The position numbers and the translations under genes were made by a program. A DNA stretch of 64,000 nucleotides. It comes from Hydractinia symbiolongicarpus (lineage: Eukaryota; Cnidaria; Hydrozoa; Anthoathecata; Hydractiniidae). This document shows positions 1-12,405 of the stretch, in pieces. Each line of letters opens with the position of its first letter. Position 1 is the stretch's first letter. The stretch lies in NCBI RefSeq assembly GCF_029227915.1, contig NC_079889.1, positions 10,540,001-10,604,000 of the forward strand, written 5' to 3'. A model generated the notes under the pieces. It ran no database searches. It was not told where the DNA came from and saw nothing but the letters and a program-made list of their open reading frames with translations.

Positions 1-41
1 GGACGGCCGAACCAGTGGATTTTCCACGGGCTAACGACTAG
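1..41 (+). repeat. Truncated Helitron-like repeat end (hairpin + CTAG)
   Basis: The window opens inside a repeat that ends with a GTGG...CCAC hairpin followed by ctaacgaCTAG and then T. The same end recurs many times in the first 16 kb (for example 1865-2522, 2748-2889, 11322-11457, 13771-14258 and 15152-15283). Only the terminal 41 bases are inside the window. Confidence 0.6.
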
Positions 42-1068
42 TTTAATATTAAAACGTAGTTCAACGGTGTCTGGTTGAAAAAAACGATTATTTTTGTGAC
101 AAGTTCAAGTTAGTTTTCGCCCGCTTCCTGGAAACATGATCACACAATGTTTTAACAAAATCATTGCGTTATAAAACAAAAAGAAATAATAAAATTAATG
201 ACTCGTATCAAAATAGGTCAAGAGGCATGGACTTAAGCGACCTATTAAGAAATAGTCAGTCTGGCTCAATGAGCAGACTCTTCTTCAGAGTGACTTTAAA
301 ACATAGTCGTCTCTTGAGCTTGTTATTTTATGGGCTTCCTTTCTGTAACAATGAAGGTTGGTATTAATAGACTCTGTTTTTTTTTACATCTTTTCCGTCA
401 TTTACAATTTACTTCAAATATGAGTTATTATTTCCTAACTTCATTCACGTTTCACCCCCAAAGAACACATAATATGTTTGAAATCAAAGACGGACGTGAA
501 TAATAAAAAAAAAAAACACGCCATCGGCAACTACAATACCGAAAAGAATGACAAATGTCGCAAAAGAATTACACGGAAACGTACGCTGGTACTACAAAGT
601 GCGTTTTAATATTTACGGTCAATGTATCCACATCTTGTGTTCCAGTATGCAAAGTTTATTTTTATGACATCTTCGTTATATACGCAATTAAAGTTTATTC
701 ATGACCTTTCTATTACATAGTATTTATATTGGAAGAACGTTATTACGCCATTTTTATAACATAGGAATTTCTTTACGGTTGTGATCTGGTATTAGCAAAG
801 TTTTATCCTCTAATCCTTAACTAATAAATAGCCAAAGATGATTTCGGTCAATGCCCTACGATAACAACTGGAGCTGCCGAAAGGTAGCTAGGTTAAAAAA
901 CTCGCTTTTTCATGACACGTTAATATTTGTATTATTTAATGACAATATCTGAGTAGAAAAGTGGTAATATTTTTAAAGTTTTATCAGGTGGTTTGCAGAG
1001 GAAAGTGATATAACAAAAGCTTTTTACCAACCGGTAGAAATTTCGAATCACACTTCACCGTCACTCGC
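42..1068. other. Gene-free AT-rich stretch
   Basis: I see no supported gene here. Short open frames are AT-rich and have no domain signature or splice context. The stretch lies just outside the duplicated unit that begins near 1069. Confidence 0.6.
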
Positions 1069-1864
1069 ACTACCGTTATTTAGAAGATTTTGTTGATGTT
1101 AATCAAACTTTTCTGCCTTAAAGCATAGGAATAGAACTAGCTTATTTTTTTAGTCTAGTTAAACGTTTGCTATGTTTCCATAGCTTCTGATGCTAAAATT
1201 CGAGGTTGTAATGCACTTCGTTTTCTCGCAGGGCACTTGTTGGTAACTTGCATAAACTGTAGATCTGAAACATTAGGTGTATAAAACGTGTTTCCTTTTG
1301 AATAATAAGCGACGTTAGTTTGCATTCTGTTTCTATAACTAATTACTTTTTTAGCCTTTTACCACCGGTTCTATTATTCACTTCTAAAATCAGGCCTTTT
1401 TTAACGTCCAGTTAATTATCGATAACTCGAGGTAAATAGTTCGACTTACGAATGTTCGAGTTAAACGAAGCTCTTGTTAAGTTAAATTCATTAAAATGAT
1501 TTTAGTTTGAGTTAAAGCGATCTTTGCAAGAAATGGGGCAACAGTCACCAGAAAAAGGCGCAATTTTGGCAATGAAAAAGGCATAAAAAAACTTATAAAT
1601 TAAATTTTCCAACAACGTACAACATCTATCTATATTAAATCAAAAGTTAATAAAATCTAAAAAAAAGATTTTAAAGTGTAACATTTATGTAGTTTTTCAT
1701 TTCCTTATTGCGAGTGATAACTTCAAATTATCTAAAAAAATTAGCCTCAAAGGAGCCTAAGAATGGGTCGAGTTATGTTCAAGTTTTCCAAGGTTTGAGA
1801 AAGTATTAACGCAAGTTTAAGGGACCCAAGAAAATGCTTCGAGTTTTTGAGAGTTTAATTTATA

Positions 1865-2522
1865 CTAGTCGTTAGCCCGTGGAAATGTCCACTGTTTCGC
1901 CCGTTCTTTCCATTTACCCGTCGCAACAAAGTGGATACAAATATATCGCATTTGATATTCGTGTTTCCGTAACACCATTTTCTAACTCATTGGGTGGTCT
2001 GCGCAGAGGCAGACAAAATACGGCTATTATTATAGAGACTAGTCGTTAGCCCGTGGAAAAATCCACGGGGTCGCCCGTCCTTTAAATAAACCCGTTGCAA
2101 CAAAGTGGACAGAAATATATCGCATTTGGTATTGATGTGCATTTTAAAAATTTCGTGCTTCCGTTACGGGACACGGCTTTCGCGGACACACAGACAGACA
2201 GACGATGGCTATTATTAAAGAGACTAGTCGTTAGCCCGTGGAAAATCCACAGGTTCGCCCGACCTTTATATACCGCATTGCGTGCTTCTTGCTATTCCGC
2301 AGCTAAGCTACCATTTTGGGTGACAGACAGACTGACAGACGTATAAGGGTATTATAATATAGATAGTCGTTAGCCACGGGGTCACCAGTCATTCAATTTA
2401 CCCGTCGCAACAAAGTGGATAAAAATATATCGCATTTGATATTCATGTTTCCGTAACATCATTTTTCTAACTTAGCAGGGGGTCCACGCAGAGACAGACA
2501 AAATACGACTGTTATTAAAGAG
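1865..2522 (-). mobile_element. Head-to-tail array of four Helitron-like repeats
   Basis: Four consecutive units begin near 1865, 2038, 2224 and 2365. Each opens with CTAGTCGTTAGCCC or a variant, then a GTGG...CCAC hairpin, a GCCCGTCC-like segment, a variable core, a run of ACAGACAGAC, and an AT-rich end (attattaaagaga or tattataatataga). Read on the minus strand each unit ends with a hairpin plus CTAG, as Helitron 3' ends do. Two core types alternate, one with acccgtcgcaacaaagtgga and one with taccgcattgcgtgc. I see no Rep/helicase coding, so these would be non-autonomous. The short open frame at 2095-2346 is repeat sequence. Confidence 0.6.
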
Positions 2523-2747
2523 ATGGTGTTAGAGTTCCTAGGATGTAAAAGTGCTAAAAAGACATTTCAGGATAAAATTTCTTCGGTTAAATTATTCGTC
2601 GATCATTATTTTTTTTGATAAAGATTTTTTGTCATCTAGCAAAAAAAATTTTAATCCACTGGATTTTTCACTGTGATTTATAAGCAATACTTAAAAACAT
2701 TTACAAGCATACAAAGAAAATTAGGAGTGACCAAACATTAGTATTTA

Positions 2748-2889
2748 TATTATAATACCCGTATACGTCTGTCCGTCCGTCTGTCTGTCACGCAAAATGG
2801 TAGCTTTGCTGCGCAGGTATCTAGACGCACGCAATGCAGTATAAATAGGACGAGCGAACCCGTGGATTTTTCCACGGGCTAGCGACTAG
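2748..2889 (+). mobile_element. Single Helitron-like repeat with an empty site in unit B
   Basis: This copy runs from tattataataccc through a GTCCGTCCGTCTGTC tract to a cccgtggatttttccacggg hairpin and ends gcgaCTAG before a T-run. The matching position of unit B (about 7955-7970) reads straight from ttggtattc into catattttt without it. So the copy was inserted after the duplication, or was cleanly lost from unit B. Confidence 0.65.
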
Positions 2890-3162
2890 TTTTTTTTAAA
2901 AAAAGTGTAGAAGCATTGCATATTCATATTTCTTGGTGTCTTTCATTGACAGAAAAATTTCTTTGAGAAATAACTAAATTTTTAATGGCTTTTTTGATGC
3001 TGTTTTTTTTTTTATATGGTTTACCATATGAAAAAAAAACAGTCTAAAACTAAAGAATATTTAGCATGATCATAAGTAGTATTTTTTTGTTTTAAATAAA
3101 AAACATACTTGTATAAGCATCTTATACGACAATAAAAACGTGCATTTACAGTCAATACAAAT

Positions 3163-6100
3163 TTATCTGAATTCTCGCGTGGGTATCGGACATGTTGCTT
3201 GATCTGGTGTACCGTACGCATTAACCTTCTTCGATTTGCCATTTTCTTCAATATAAACCGAATTTAACGAAGTAAAACTTGGATCTTCATCGAAATAGTT
3301 GAAGGGTTTAATGAAAAATGCAAACTGGTTCCCGGTGGTAGGGGTGCTTGGGTAATCTTCAGTGCAAGGAATGTGAAGACCACCAATGGGAATCCACGCA
3401 ACTAAGTCTTCATTCTCAATACTTTCATCGTCATCGATACGTGCATCAAAGGAACATGTTGGATCAAGGTATTGGGGATAGTAATTGAACATACAGCTTC
3501 CATATCTTTCGGTTTCTTTAAACTTAGAGATTGACACTTGGTATTTTGACCATCCAGTGTGCTTTGTACCTTCATGTTCTACCGGATAAACTTGTTTGAC
3601 CTTATTTTGCACATATATCCGATAACCACGCAAATTTCCGTATTTGTTTCTTTCGTTTTCATTTGAGATAATGTAATATTTTGGATGGTCGAAGTTAAAT
3701 TGTATCGCTGCGTCTTTTTCTGTCGTATGCTTATTATGCTTTATGTATTTTTTGACAACTGGACGAATATCCCATGCATCTTGTCCTGTTTCCAACTTTA
3801 TATCCATCGTTTTAAAAGTGTTCTTTGTTCCTAAGATATCTAAATCAACTTTAAATAACATCATATGATCATGAATACCACCCAGATAGTTGTCTACAAT
3901 TTGGTAGCCATATTTGTTTTCATTTTGTGCGTAATATGGACTAGTAAGGAGATGGCCAGTTGTTGTTGTTTTCACTTCAACGACACCATTTTGGTGAAAA
4001 ACAAAATCATGTATATAATCGTAGTTCGACATATCTGTCACAAATCGTACAACCAAGGATGCATCTGAAAGGGCGCCATATACGTACCCATTCTTGTTTT
4101 GATGATGATGTCGCCGAAGAGGGACACTGCCCACCTGTTCAAAGATACATGCTGCATTTTTAATAGATACTACTTTTGTACCAAGGTAGGCGTCTATATC
4201 TAAGTACACTGCTTGCTGTGGACAATCAGTGACGCTTATTAAGGTATAGGTTTTTCCAAGATACCAAGTCGAGTCGATTATGTTAGTGAATTTAAGGAAA
4301 GGTCCACCGGTGGCATACAAAGAGGCAGCTTCTTGAAGGCTTATCTCAAACGCTATTCTTTTCTTCTTGTAGCGGACATCAAAGATTGCAGGACCTGAAG
4401 AAGGTTGTACAAGAAAGTTAAATTTCCAATCTAAATATTTAACCTCTCGTCCGCGTACAGAGAAACGTGGACCGTTGGGTGAAAACATGATAGGTTCCAT
4501 TGATGGAAAGATGCCATCAGCTTGTTCGTCACGTCGCTTCTGATTTGCTCTTTTCAAAGTATCATCGGGGATTTGTGGAACTTTTATGATTGTCAATGTT
4601 CCTGCGTTATACTCTTGCATCAGTTGTATGGTGCTGTTGTAGGCTTTTAAGTTGTAGATAACCTGGAATTTGAGAAACAATAAGGCATACATACCAATTG
4701 GTGTTTACGGCTTAAAACTTACTCTTGCTGCTTTGTTCTGTATTTTGTCTCCCATAGCACATAGCAAGAAATATATCGAGCATCACTTTTATTTTATTTT
4801 TTTATAATACCTTCGACACCTGAAACAAGTAACACTTTCTTACTGTATTATATTGTAAACTATATATATAGACATTGGTATAAAGTCATGCAGCTCCATT
4901 TCACTTGACGGCGATTTAATAAGGGCAAGTAAATTACCGTAACCCTCGGTTAACGCAAGCCATTTGAGGTAAATTGGGGAGACGGCTTGCTGTGTGGGCT
5001 GTTGGATGTTGCTTGAAAATGCCTGGGTCTGCGTAGCTCAAAATGAGCATTAAATACCTGTGACTCCCCATATAAGCCATGGCCCCTCCTTATGTATGAT
5101 TTCATCTTATATAGACTGTCGGAAAGAATAATTGTCTGGACAGCACACACAAAGAAAATATTACTTACTTTGCTTAGACTCCACTCTTCCTCTCTGGAAC
5201 TTGAAAAGTTGACTGTTAACGCAATCATATCCAGATGTCTCATGTGATTATGCACGGGATATGTAAATGTAATGTCTGTATAAAACTCCCCTCTTTGTTT
5301 TTGCACGGATCCACCCGGTGCAAAAAAATTAAGTCCGCCTTCAAAGGCTTCGTCAAACGTATTATAATTTTGCAATATTTCGTATGTATTTTTAAACAAC
5401 GGCCATAAATACTTAGCGGCGTCTTTGTAGAGATTGCGCGATATTGGATTTCTAGCTAATGTTGTCGCGTCTGGTATGTATGGCAAAGGATTTTTTCGGT
5501 CAGTAAATTTAGCAATGTTGTGATATTTCGGCATGGGAATTGGTCCAACAATGTAATAAGTTATGTTATAGGGAGCGTGGACTATAGTAACTATAGCTCT
5601 CCTTTCAGGCTTCTTTCCATTTTGATCTAAATATTTCAATGCATCTAGTTTATCAGGCAGGTACAATTCTACTGAATGGATAAAGTGAAGGTTCTTGATT
5701 GTGTAATTTCCCTTCGGTTTAATATCAAAATTTTTCTTAATGTACCGGATGACCATGTTGATTTCTTTTGCGTTCAACTCGTGAAAAATGTCATTTTCCT
5801 TAATTATTTTCGGTTGAATAGTCACGCTACTATCTTTGCAAGACAGCCAATCATTCTTTCTTGCGTTAAGTTTTTTACAGCTGCAAGACGTATCCTTGGT
5901 AACAGCGTAAACAATAAAAGTGATGACCAGAAAAAGTAGAATAACAATAATGACAACCAATGCTTTGATGATTTTGGATTCCCTCACTGTTTCTTCTTTT
6001 TTCTTCTGAAAAGCTACAAAACATAATATTTAATCAAATCAAGTATACATTTAACAATTTCTTTCTCAATGTTTAATATCGAAACGAGGTGACACACCTT

Positions 6101-6259
6101 GTTTGGATGTTAAACATGTCGCGCAGCTTATTTAGAAAATAGCGCAAAATTATTTCTTAAAATGCATCTTTGAGCACTCGCGCGTTTATTCGTTAACAGT
6201 ACAAAACAAACAAGATATATGTTCAACTTACACTCTTTTTCTTGCTCCATAGGCTCCAT
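3163..6259 (-). CDS. Copper amine oxidase (topaquinone type), type II membrane protein
   Basis: Three exons join in frame: 6232-6259, 5169-6013 and 3163-4662, giving a predicted 790 aa, close to vertebrate membrane amine oxidases. The family oxidises primary amines to aldehyde, H2O2 and ammonia using Cu and topaquinone. A short basic N-terminus precedes a membrane helix at about residues 27-47, so the catalytic part should be extracellular. Exon 2 encodes the N2/N3-like domains. Exon 3 encodes the catalytic domain: base Asp in IIDSTWYLG (about 421), the topaquinone Tyr in SNYDY (about 505), copper ligands in GGIHDHMM (about 555 and 557) and GLHIPCTED (about 721). The exon 2 acceptor at 6013 is preferred over one 5 bases later because only it avoids an immediate stop. 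A paralogous broken copy lies upstream at 8196-10277. All expected active-site residues are present. Confidence 0.93.
4903..5060 (+). repeat. 3' part of a tRNA-derived SINE in amine oxidase intron 2
   Basis: This stretch matches the body of the complete SINE at 62285: acgcaagcca, attggggaga and aaaatgagcat appear in the same order. The tRNA-like head with A and B boxes is missing. The head survives instead at the matching place in the duplicated copy (9922-9990), so the ancestral intron had one complete SINE. Confidence 0.7.
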
Positions 6260-8195
6260 ATTCCCTTTCCAGTTTAAATCGCTTAAATGTGTTTATGAAT
6301 TCTTTCCAACGTTGTGATAATTATAAGCTGCCGTATTTTCAGCGCGCAGTTAATTAGATTAGAATTATCACTTGTGTATTGCATTGGTCAATCATTTTTA
6401 AGTTCTTTTGTTTTTTTAATTGTTGTAATTGCTTTCTCGTAACAAGCTTTGAGTTAGTTTTGATAATTTGATAAAATATTATAACAATAAAATAGCCACA
6501 ATGTCCACTTGACAGTCCTTTGAATTAGTAATAATGTTTTTTAATTGGTAAAAAAAACAACTTTCCTTCCAGGTTTTGTATACTATCTGCTTTCTGGTCA
6601 GAAGGCAGTGGTAAAGTCTTTTCTGCAGTGAATTTTCTCAATGCAATTCGCAAACTAGTACGATGTCTATTTAAGTTTAAGAAGCGCGTTGCCTGTTCAA
6701 AACCAATGTTGCGAAGCATTCTCACAAGTTGTAAGCAAAATTTGTTCATCTAATAACCATAGAAGCTTTTGTAGCGCATGTCCATACTTTTACAATCTAA
6801 ATTATGGCTAAAGGATACCATAAGAATACCAAAAAAAAGTTGCCAGCGAACGGAATTACAATAGTATGAAAATGAACACCAGTTGGATTGACAAATGAAA
6901 TATCATTGAGATACATCATTAATACTACCGTTATTTAAAAGATTTTTGTAATTGTTAATCAAGTTTTTCTGACGTTTAGCATGGGAATAGAATTAGCTAA
7001 TGTTTTAATCGGTCTAATTGAGCGATTGCTATGTTTCCAGAGCTTCTGATGTTGACATGTGAGTTTTAGCAATGCACTATGGTTTTTTTTGTAGGTCCCC
7101 CCTCATTGGTGACCCGCACATATAGTTTCCCAGTATTTGGATTAGACTGAAACATTTAGTAGATAAATTGCGTTTTCTCATGAATAATATGTAACATTTT
7201 GGGAACTTTATATAAGATTTACGTTGTATTTCTATGTGTACTTGTTATTATTGTATTTTTAAAACCATGCGGCCAGGCCTTTTACCCCCGATTCTATCAT
7301 TCACTTCTTTTTACATACAGTTAACTTCCCGTAACTCGAACCCGAGAAAAATAGTTTGACTTCACAAATGTTCGAGTTAAGTCGAGTTTAGTCTAAATGA
7401 GATTATAGTTCGAGTTAAAAGATTTTTTCAAGAGTTGGGGTAACAATTACTGGGTAGAGGTGCAATCTTATCGATGAAAAAGGTATTCAAGTCCCGTGTA
7501 AATTAAATTTTCCTACAACATACAGTATTAACTATCTATATTACATTAAAAGTTAATAAATATTAAATCTGACATTTATCTAGTCTTTCATTTCCTTTTC
7601 TCGAGGCAAAAAGGGGACGAAAAATGGATCCAGTTAACGAATATTCGAGTTTTCCGAGGTTTGAGAAAGTATTAACGAAAGTTCAAGCGACCCAAGAAAA
7701 TACTTTGAGATAATAAAAGTTCGAGTGATCCGGTGTTTGAGTTACAGGGAGCTAACAGTACTACATGCAAAAATGCAAAAATTTCAAATTTAACAAAAAA
7801 CTTTTAGGGATCAAATTTGGCGATTAAAATAGTCGCCGATCATTATTTTCTTCAGTATCTGTTTTTATCACCTAGCAGAATAAATTGTCAATTTAAACAA
7901 ATCGTAAAAACATTCCCAGGCATACAAAGAAAATTAGGAGTCACCAAATATTGGTATTCTTTTTTCATATTTTTTTGTGTCGCTCATTGACAAAAAAAAA
8001 TCCTTTGAGAACTAACTAAATTTTTTAGAGAGTTTCATGGGTTTCTATAAACTGTATCAAAAAACACAAATAGCCTCAAACTAAAGAATACTTAGCATGA
8101 ACACCACTAGTATTTTCGCGTTTACGTCACACTTGTATGAGTATCTTCAACGACAACGAAAATTCTAAAAATGTAGATTAACAGTCAATACAAAA

Positions 8196-10277
8196 TTATC
8201 TGAATTCTCGCGAGGGTATTGGACATGTTGCTTGATCTGGTGTACCATATGCATTAATCGTTCTTGATTTACCATTTTCTTCAATATAAACAGAATTCAA
8301 CGAAGTAAAACTCGGATCTTCATCAAAATAGTTAAAGGGTTTGATGAAAAACGCAAACTGGTTCCCGGTAGTAGGGGTACTTGGGTAAACTTCTGTGCAA
8401 GGAATGTGAAGACCACCAATGGGAATCCATGCAACTAAGTCTTCATTCTCAATACTTTCATCGTCATCGATACGTGCATCAAAGGAACATGTTGGATCAA
8501 GGTATTGCGGATAGTAATTAAACATGCAGCTTCCATATCTTTCTGTTTCTTTAAACTTCGAGATTGACACTTGGTATTTTGACCATCCAGTGTGCTTTGT
8601 ACCTTCATGAACAACCGGATAAACTTGTTTGACCTTATTTTGCACATATATCCGATAACCCGCACATTTCCGTATTTGTTTTTTTCCTTTTCATTTAAGA
8701 TAATGTAATATTTTGGATGGTCGAAGTTAAATTGTATCGCTGCGTCTCTTTCTGTCGTATGCCTATTATGCTTTATGTATTTTTTGACAACTGGACGAAT
8801 ATCCCATGCATCTCGTCTTGTTTCCAACTTTATATCCATCGTTTTAAAAGTGTTATTTCTTCCTAAGATGTCCAAATCAACTTTAAATAACATCATATGA
8901 TCGTGAATACCACCCAGATAGTTGTCTACAGTTTGGTAGCCATATTTGTTTTCATTTTGTGCGTAATATGGACTAGTAAGGAGATGGCCAGTTGTTGTTG
9001 TTTTCACCTCAACGACACCATTTTGATGGAAAACAAAATCATTTATGTAATCGTAGCTTGTCATATCTGTCACAAATCTTACAACCAAGGATGCATCTGA
9101 TAGGGCGCCATATGCGTACCCATTCTTGTTTTGATGATGATGTCGTCGAAGAGGGACACTGCCCACCTGTTCAAAGATACATGCTGCATTTTTAATAGAT
9201 ACTGCCTTTGTATCAAGGTAGGCGTCTATATCTAAGAACACTGCTTGCTGCGGACAGTCAGTGACGCTTATTAAGGTATAGGTTTGTCCGAGATACCAAT
9301 TTGAGTCGAGCACGTTGGTAAATTTAAGGTAAGGTCCACCGGTGGCATACAAAGAGGCAGCTTTCTGAAGGCTTGTTTTAAACGCTATTCTTTTCTTCTT
9401 GTAGCGGACGTCAAATATTGCAGGACTCGTGGAAGGTTGTACAAGAAAGTTGAATTTCCAATCTAAATATTTAACCTCTCGTCCTCGTACAGAAAAGCGT
9501 GGACCGTTGGGTGAAAACATGATAGGTTCCATTGATGGAAAGATGCCATCAGCTTGTTCGTCACGTCGCTTCTGATTTGCTCTTTTCAAGACATCATCAG
9601 GAATTTGTGGAACTGTTACAACTGCCAGTGTTCCTGCGTTATACTCTTGCATCAGTTGTATGGTGCTGTTGTAGGCTTTCAAGTTGTAGATAACCTGGAA
9701 TTTGAGAAGTAATAAAGTATTCATTTCAGTTGATTATTATGTAACTTTGTCTTTCTATTTTGTTCTGTAATTTGTCTGCTACAGTTCTTAGTAAGAAAGA
9801 TATCGAGCATCAGTTTTATCGGTAGTTTTATAACACTTTTAGCGTCTCAAACAGGTAACACCTCCTTACTGCAGTGAATTGTCAAGTATATATATACATT
9901 GGTATGAAGTCATAAAATAGTGCGCCGTAGCTTAGTGGTTATGCAGGATACAGAAGTTCGATTTGCCTTGCGGAGACTCAATATGGGCGATTTTGGATTC
10001 TCTTTCTGGTTCTTTCTTTTTCTTCTAAAAAGCTACAAAACATAATATTTAATCAAATCAAATACATAATTAACAAATTCTTTCTCAATGCTTAACATCA
10101 AAACAAGGTGACACACCTCGTTTTGATGTTAAACATGTCGCGCAGCAATTTAGAAAATAGCGCAAAATTATTTCTTAAAATGCACCTTTGAGCACTCGCG
10201 CGTTTATTCGTTAACAGTACAAAACAAACAAGATATATGTTCAACTTACACTCTTTTTCTTGCTCCATAGGCTCCAT
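8196..10277 (-). pseudogene. Copper amine oxidase pseudogene (second duplicate)
   Basis: Exon 1 (10250-10277) and exon 3 (8196-9694) align closely with the intact copy, but three defects are visible. Exon 2 survives only as a stub at about 9991-10032, so the membrane-proximal and N2/N3-like parts are gone. That stub has TAG where the intact gene has CAG, at the third codon after the splice. Exon 3 is 1,499 nt instead of 1,500, with the missing base near 8660-8668, so the frame shifts before the third copper ligand. The topaquinone context SYDY (9040-9060 region) and the HDH pair are still readable. This is almost certainly non-functional for amine oxidation; a short regulatory transcript cannot be excluded. 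Confidence 0.9.
9922..9990 (+). repeat. 5' tRNA-like head of a SINE, fused to the exon 2 stub
   Basis: The segment starts gcgccgtagcttagtggtta (A-box-like) and carries gttcgattt (B-box-like), then gggcga. It runs directly into gattttggattc, which is amine oxidase exon 2 sequence. The SINE body that should follow is missing, so the deletion endpoint lies inside the SINE. The short shared sequence gatttt suggests joining at microhomology. Confidence 0.7.
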
Positions 10278-10865
10278 ATTCTTTTTCCAGTTTAAATCGC
10301 TCAAAAGTGTTTATAACTTAATTCCAACGTTGCATTAATTATAAGCTGTTGCGTCTTCAATAAACCGTGCAATTAATTAGATTAGAACTCACTTGTGTAT
10401 TGTGTTGATCAGTCTGGTAGTTACCTTTGAGCCAGTTCAGTTAATTGGATAAAAGAATATCACAATAAGATAGTGTCTACTTGACAGACGTATGACGTAG
10501 TAATAATGTGTCTTGTTTGGTAAAATAATTCAACTTTCTTTAGTTGTTTGGATACTATCTCCTTTCGGATAAAAAGTCTGTGATAAAACCTTTTTTCCAG
10601 TAAATTTGATCAATGTGATTTTTATTCCAATTTAACACCTGTTTAAAAGAAATGGTACGAAGCGTTCTCACAAGTTATAAGCAAAATTTGTTTAGGTAAG
10701 AAACTTGGAAGCCTTTGTCGTACTTTGTAGTACTTGTCCATACACTAAATTATGGCTAAAGGGCACCAAAAGGATATGAAAAACAAACATGCCAGCGAAC
10801 GGAATTAAAATAGTGTGAGAATGAACATAAGTTGGATTGACATATGAAATAGAATTGAGATACAT

Positions 10866-12405
10866 AGCAAGGAGCGGAATGACACGCATGCCAACTTTAC
10901 GTAGCCCTAAGATTTAGTAGAAAATGAGGCTGGGATTTCAGGTAATTACCAATGCGTTTATTGTTTAGAACAATAGAGAAATAAGAATAATGATCAGCTT
11001 GGTTGGAATTTTAATTATTTTTATGAAAAAGCAACATTAATTGCAACATTAAATAGCTTTATTTACCGACGCAATAGAAAATCAGTTGACACGGTGATTA
11101 TGGTTAAGAATGTCCTTATATCCATCTAAGAGATTGAAAAAAGAAGCGAACAAGAAACTAAAAAGTAGATAAGGATTACCTAATATCTAAAAATAAACTA
11201 TAGTAGATAGACAATCATGTATATGGGTTGTCATGAAAATAGACAAGGAAGATACATAATCATATATATGTCTTGAAAAGAAGATAGAAATGGAGATTAC
11301 CACTAGCAGAATTATACACATTAGTCGTTAGCCCGTGGAAAATCTACGGGTTCGCCTATCCTTTTTATACCGCATTGCGTGCTTTTCGCTACTTGCGCAG
11401 CTAAGCTACCATTTTGCGTGACAGACAGACAGACATTATTATAATATAGATAAAGAGAGGAAAATAGGGCGATACAATAAAGAAGACTAAAATTAAAACT
11501 AATAAAAATAAAAAAAACAAATTCAAAAGTGCATAATACATAACTTATTACAGATACAAAACAAACAAACAAACAAAAAAATATGAAAAAGGTACCCTTG
11601 ACATACAAAATTGCCATCTGACTTAACTGACATCAAATACCCCTGCCAGAAATCAATTCAAACGCAAACTAATAAAAACCAATAAAAGACGAGTATCGAA
11701 ACAACACTAAATACTTTAATCATACAAGAATTTTGATCTTGTAAAAACTATTAGATTCTGCATGCATTCAAAGTTGATGGTTTTTCTTACAGAGTTCGTT
11801 GCGTTTCGACATGACTATGATATTTCGCGGAATTTCGAAATTTTTTTTTCCTTAAATAAATTTGATGATTGTCTTACGGGGGTGGAAATTCTCCATTATG
11901 AGATATATTGCAAGAGTTTTCAGTTGGTGCTAGCCATGTCGATGCCATAAAACTCTTCGTGTTTTCATTAACATTTACGCTGCTGCTGTGTTTTACACCA
12001 TGTGAAAGCTGTTAAAGAAATATGCCAGTACGCTATAATAGATTGGATTTCCAGTTTGCAGAACGCAAGAAACTAAATAAGGTTTGGTCACACAGCAAAA
12101 TCTATAACAGTGTGTGTGTGTGTGTTATTAGTAAAAGCTAGGCTGATACTAATATTTATTTTTACATAAAATATCTTCGTTGAATTGAAATTTATGATGT
12201 TTGATGGAGCATTTGGTTGTTTTTACTCGACATGTTCTTCATAAAGCTTTGACAGTAATGCGAGTTTTTATAAAACTGGATTTAAAATCGTTATTTATTT
12301 CTTCATTTCGTTTCGTATTAGTTTCAAAAAAATAATTGAATTTGACAGATTTTGCGCTGCGTAGGCACTTTTTAAAAATATGTTTCTTTTTTGCCATGTT
12401 CTAAA
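10866..12405. other. Intergenic stretch between amine oxidase copies and the death/helicase gene
   Basis: No supported gene. It holds one Helitron-like repeat at 11322-11457 and a short (GT)n run near 12111-12124. The remaining open frames are short and AT-rich. Confidence 0.55.
11322..11457 (-). mobile_element. Single Helitron-like repeat
   Basis: It opens tagtcgttagcccgtgg with the matching ctacggg arm, then ataccgcattgcgtgc, cgcagctaagctacc, gacagacagacagac and tattataatatagata. This is the short-core type, with the same order of blocks as the copies at 2224 and 15152. Confidence 0.6.

Larger units (their letters stand above)
1069..6916. repeat. Tandem segmental duplication, unit A
   Basis: Sequence from about 1069 (actaccgttattt) to 6916 (gagatacat) is repeated, diverged, at 6924-10865. 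Matching landmarks are the left flank (1069-1210 against 6924-7080), the gene 3' flank (2690-3160 against 7910-8195), amine oxidase exon 3 (3163-4662 against 8196-9694), exon 1 (6232-6259 against 10250-10277) and the upstream flank (6490-6916 against 10460-10865). Unit A holds the intact gene. It also carries Helitron-like insertions that unit B lacks. Breakpoints are placed by eye to within tens of bases. Confidence 0.85.
6924..10865. repeat. Tandem segmental duplication, unit B
   Basis: Second copy of the segment described at 1069-6916, in the same orientation, with about 7 bases between the units. It is shorter (about 3.9 kb against 5.8 kb). The difference comes from loss of most of exon 2 with adjoining intron and from the absence of the Helitron-like insertions. 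Confidence 0.85.

Noticed and set aside
164-367. 67-codon plus-strand frame
   Set aside because: No domain, no splice context, and composition like the surrounding AT-rich sequence.
2095-2346. 83-codon plus-strand frame
   Set aside because: Lies wholly inside the Helitron-like array and crosses unit borders.
3865-4163. Plus-strand frames opposite amine oxidase exon 3 (also 8897-9195)
   Set aside because: Antisense shadows; their similarity to each other only reflects the gene duplication.
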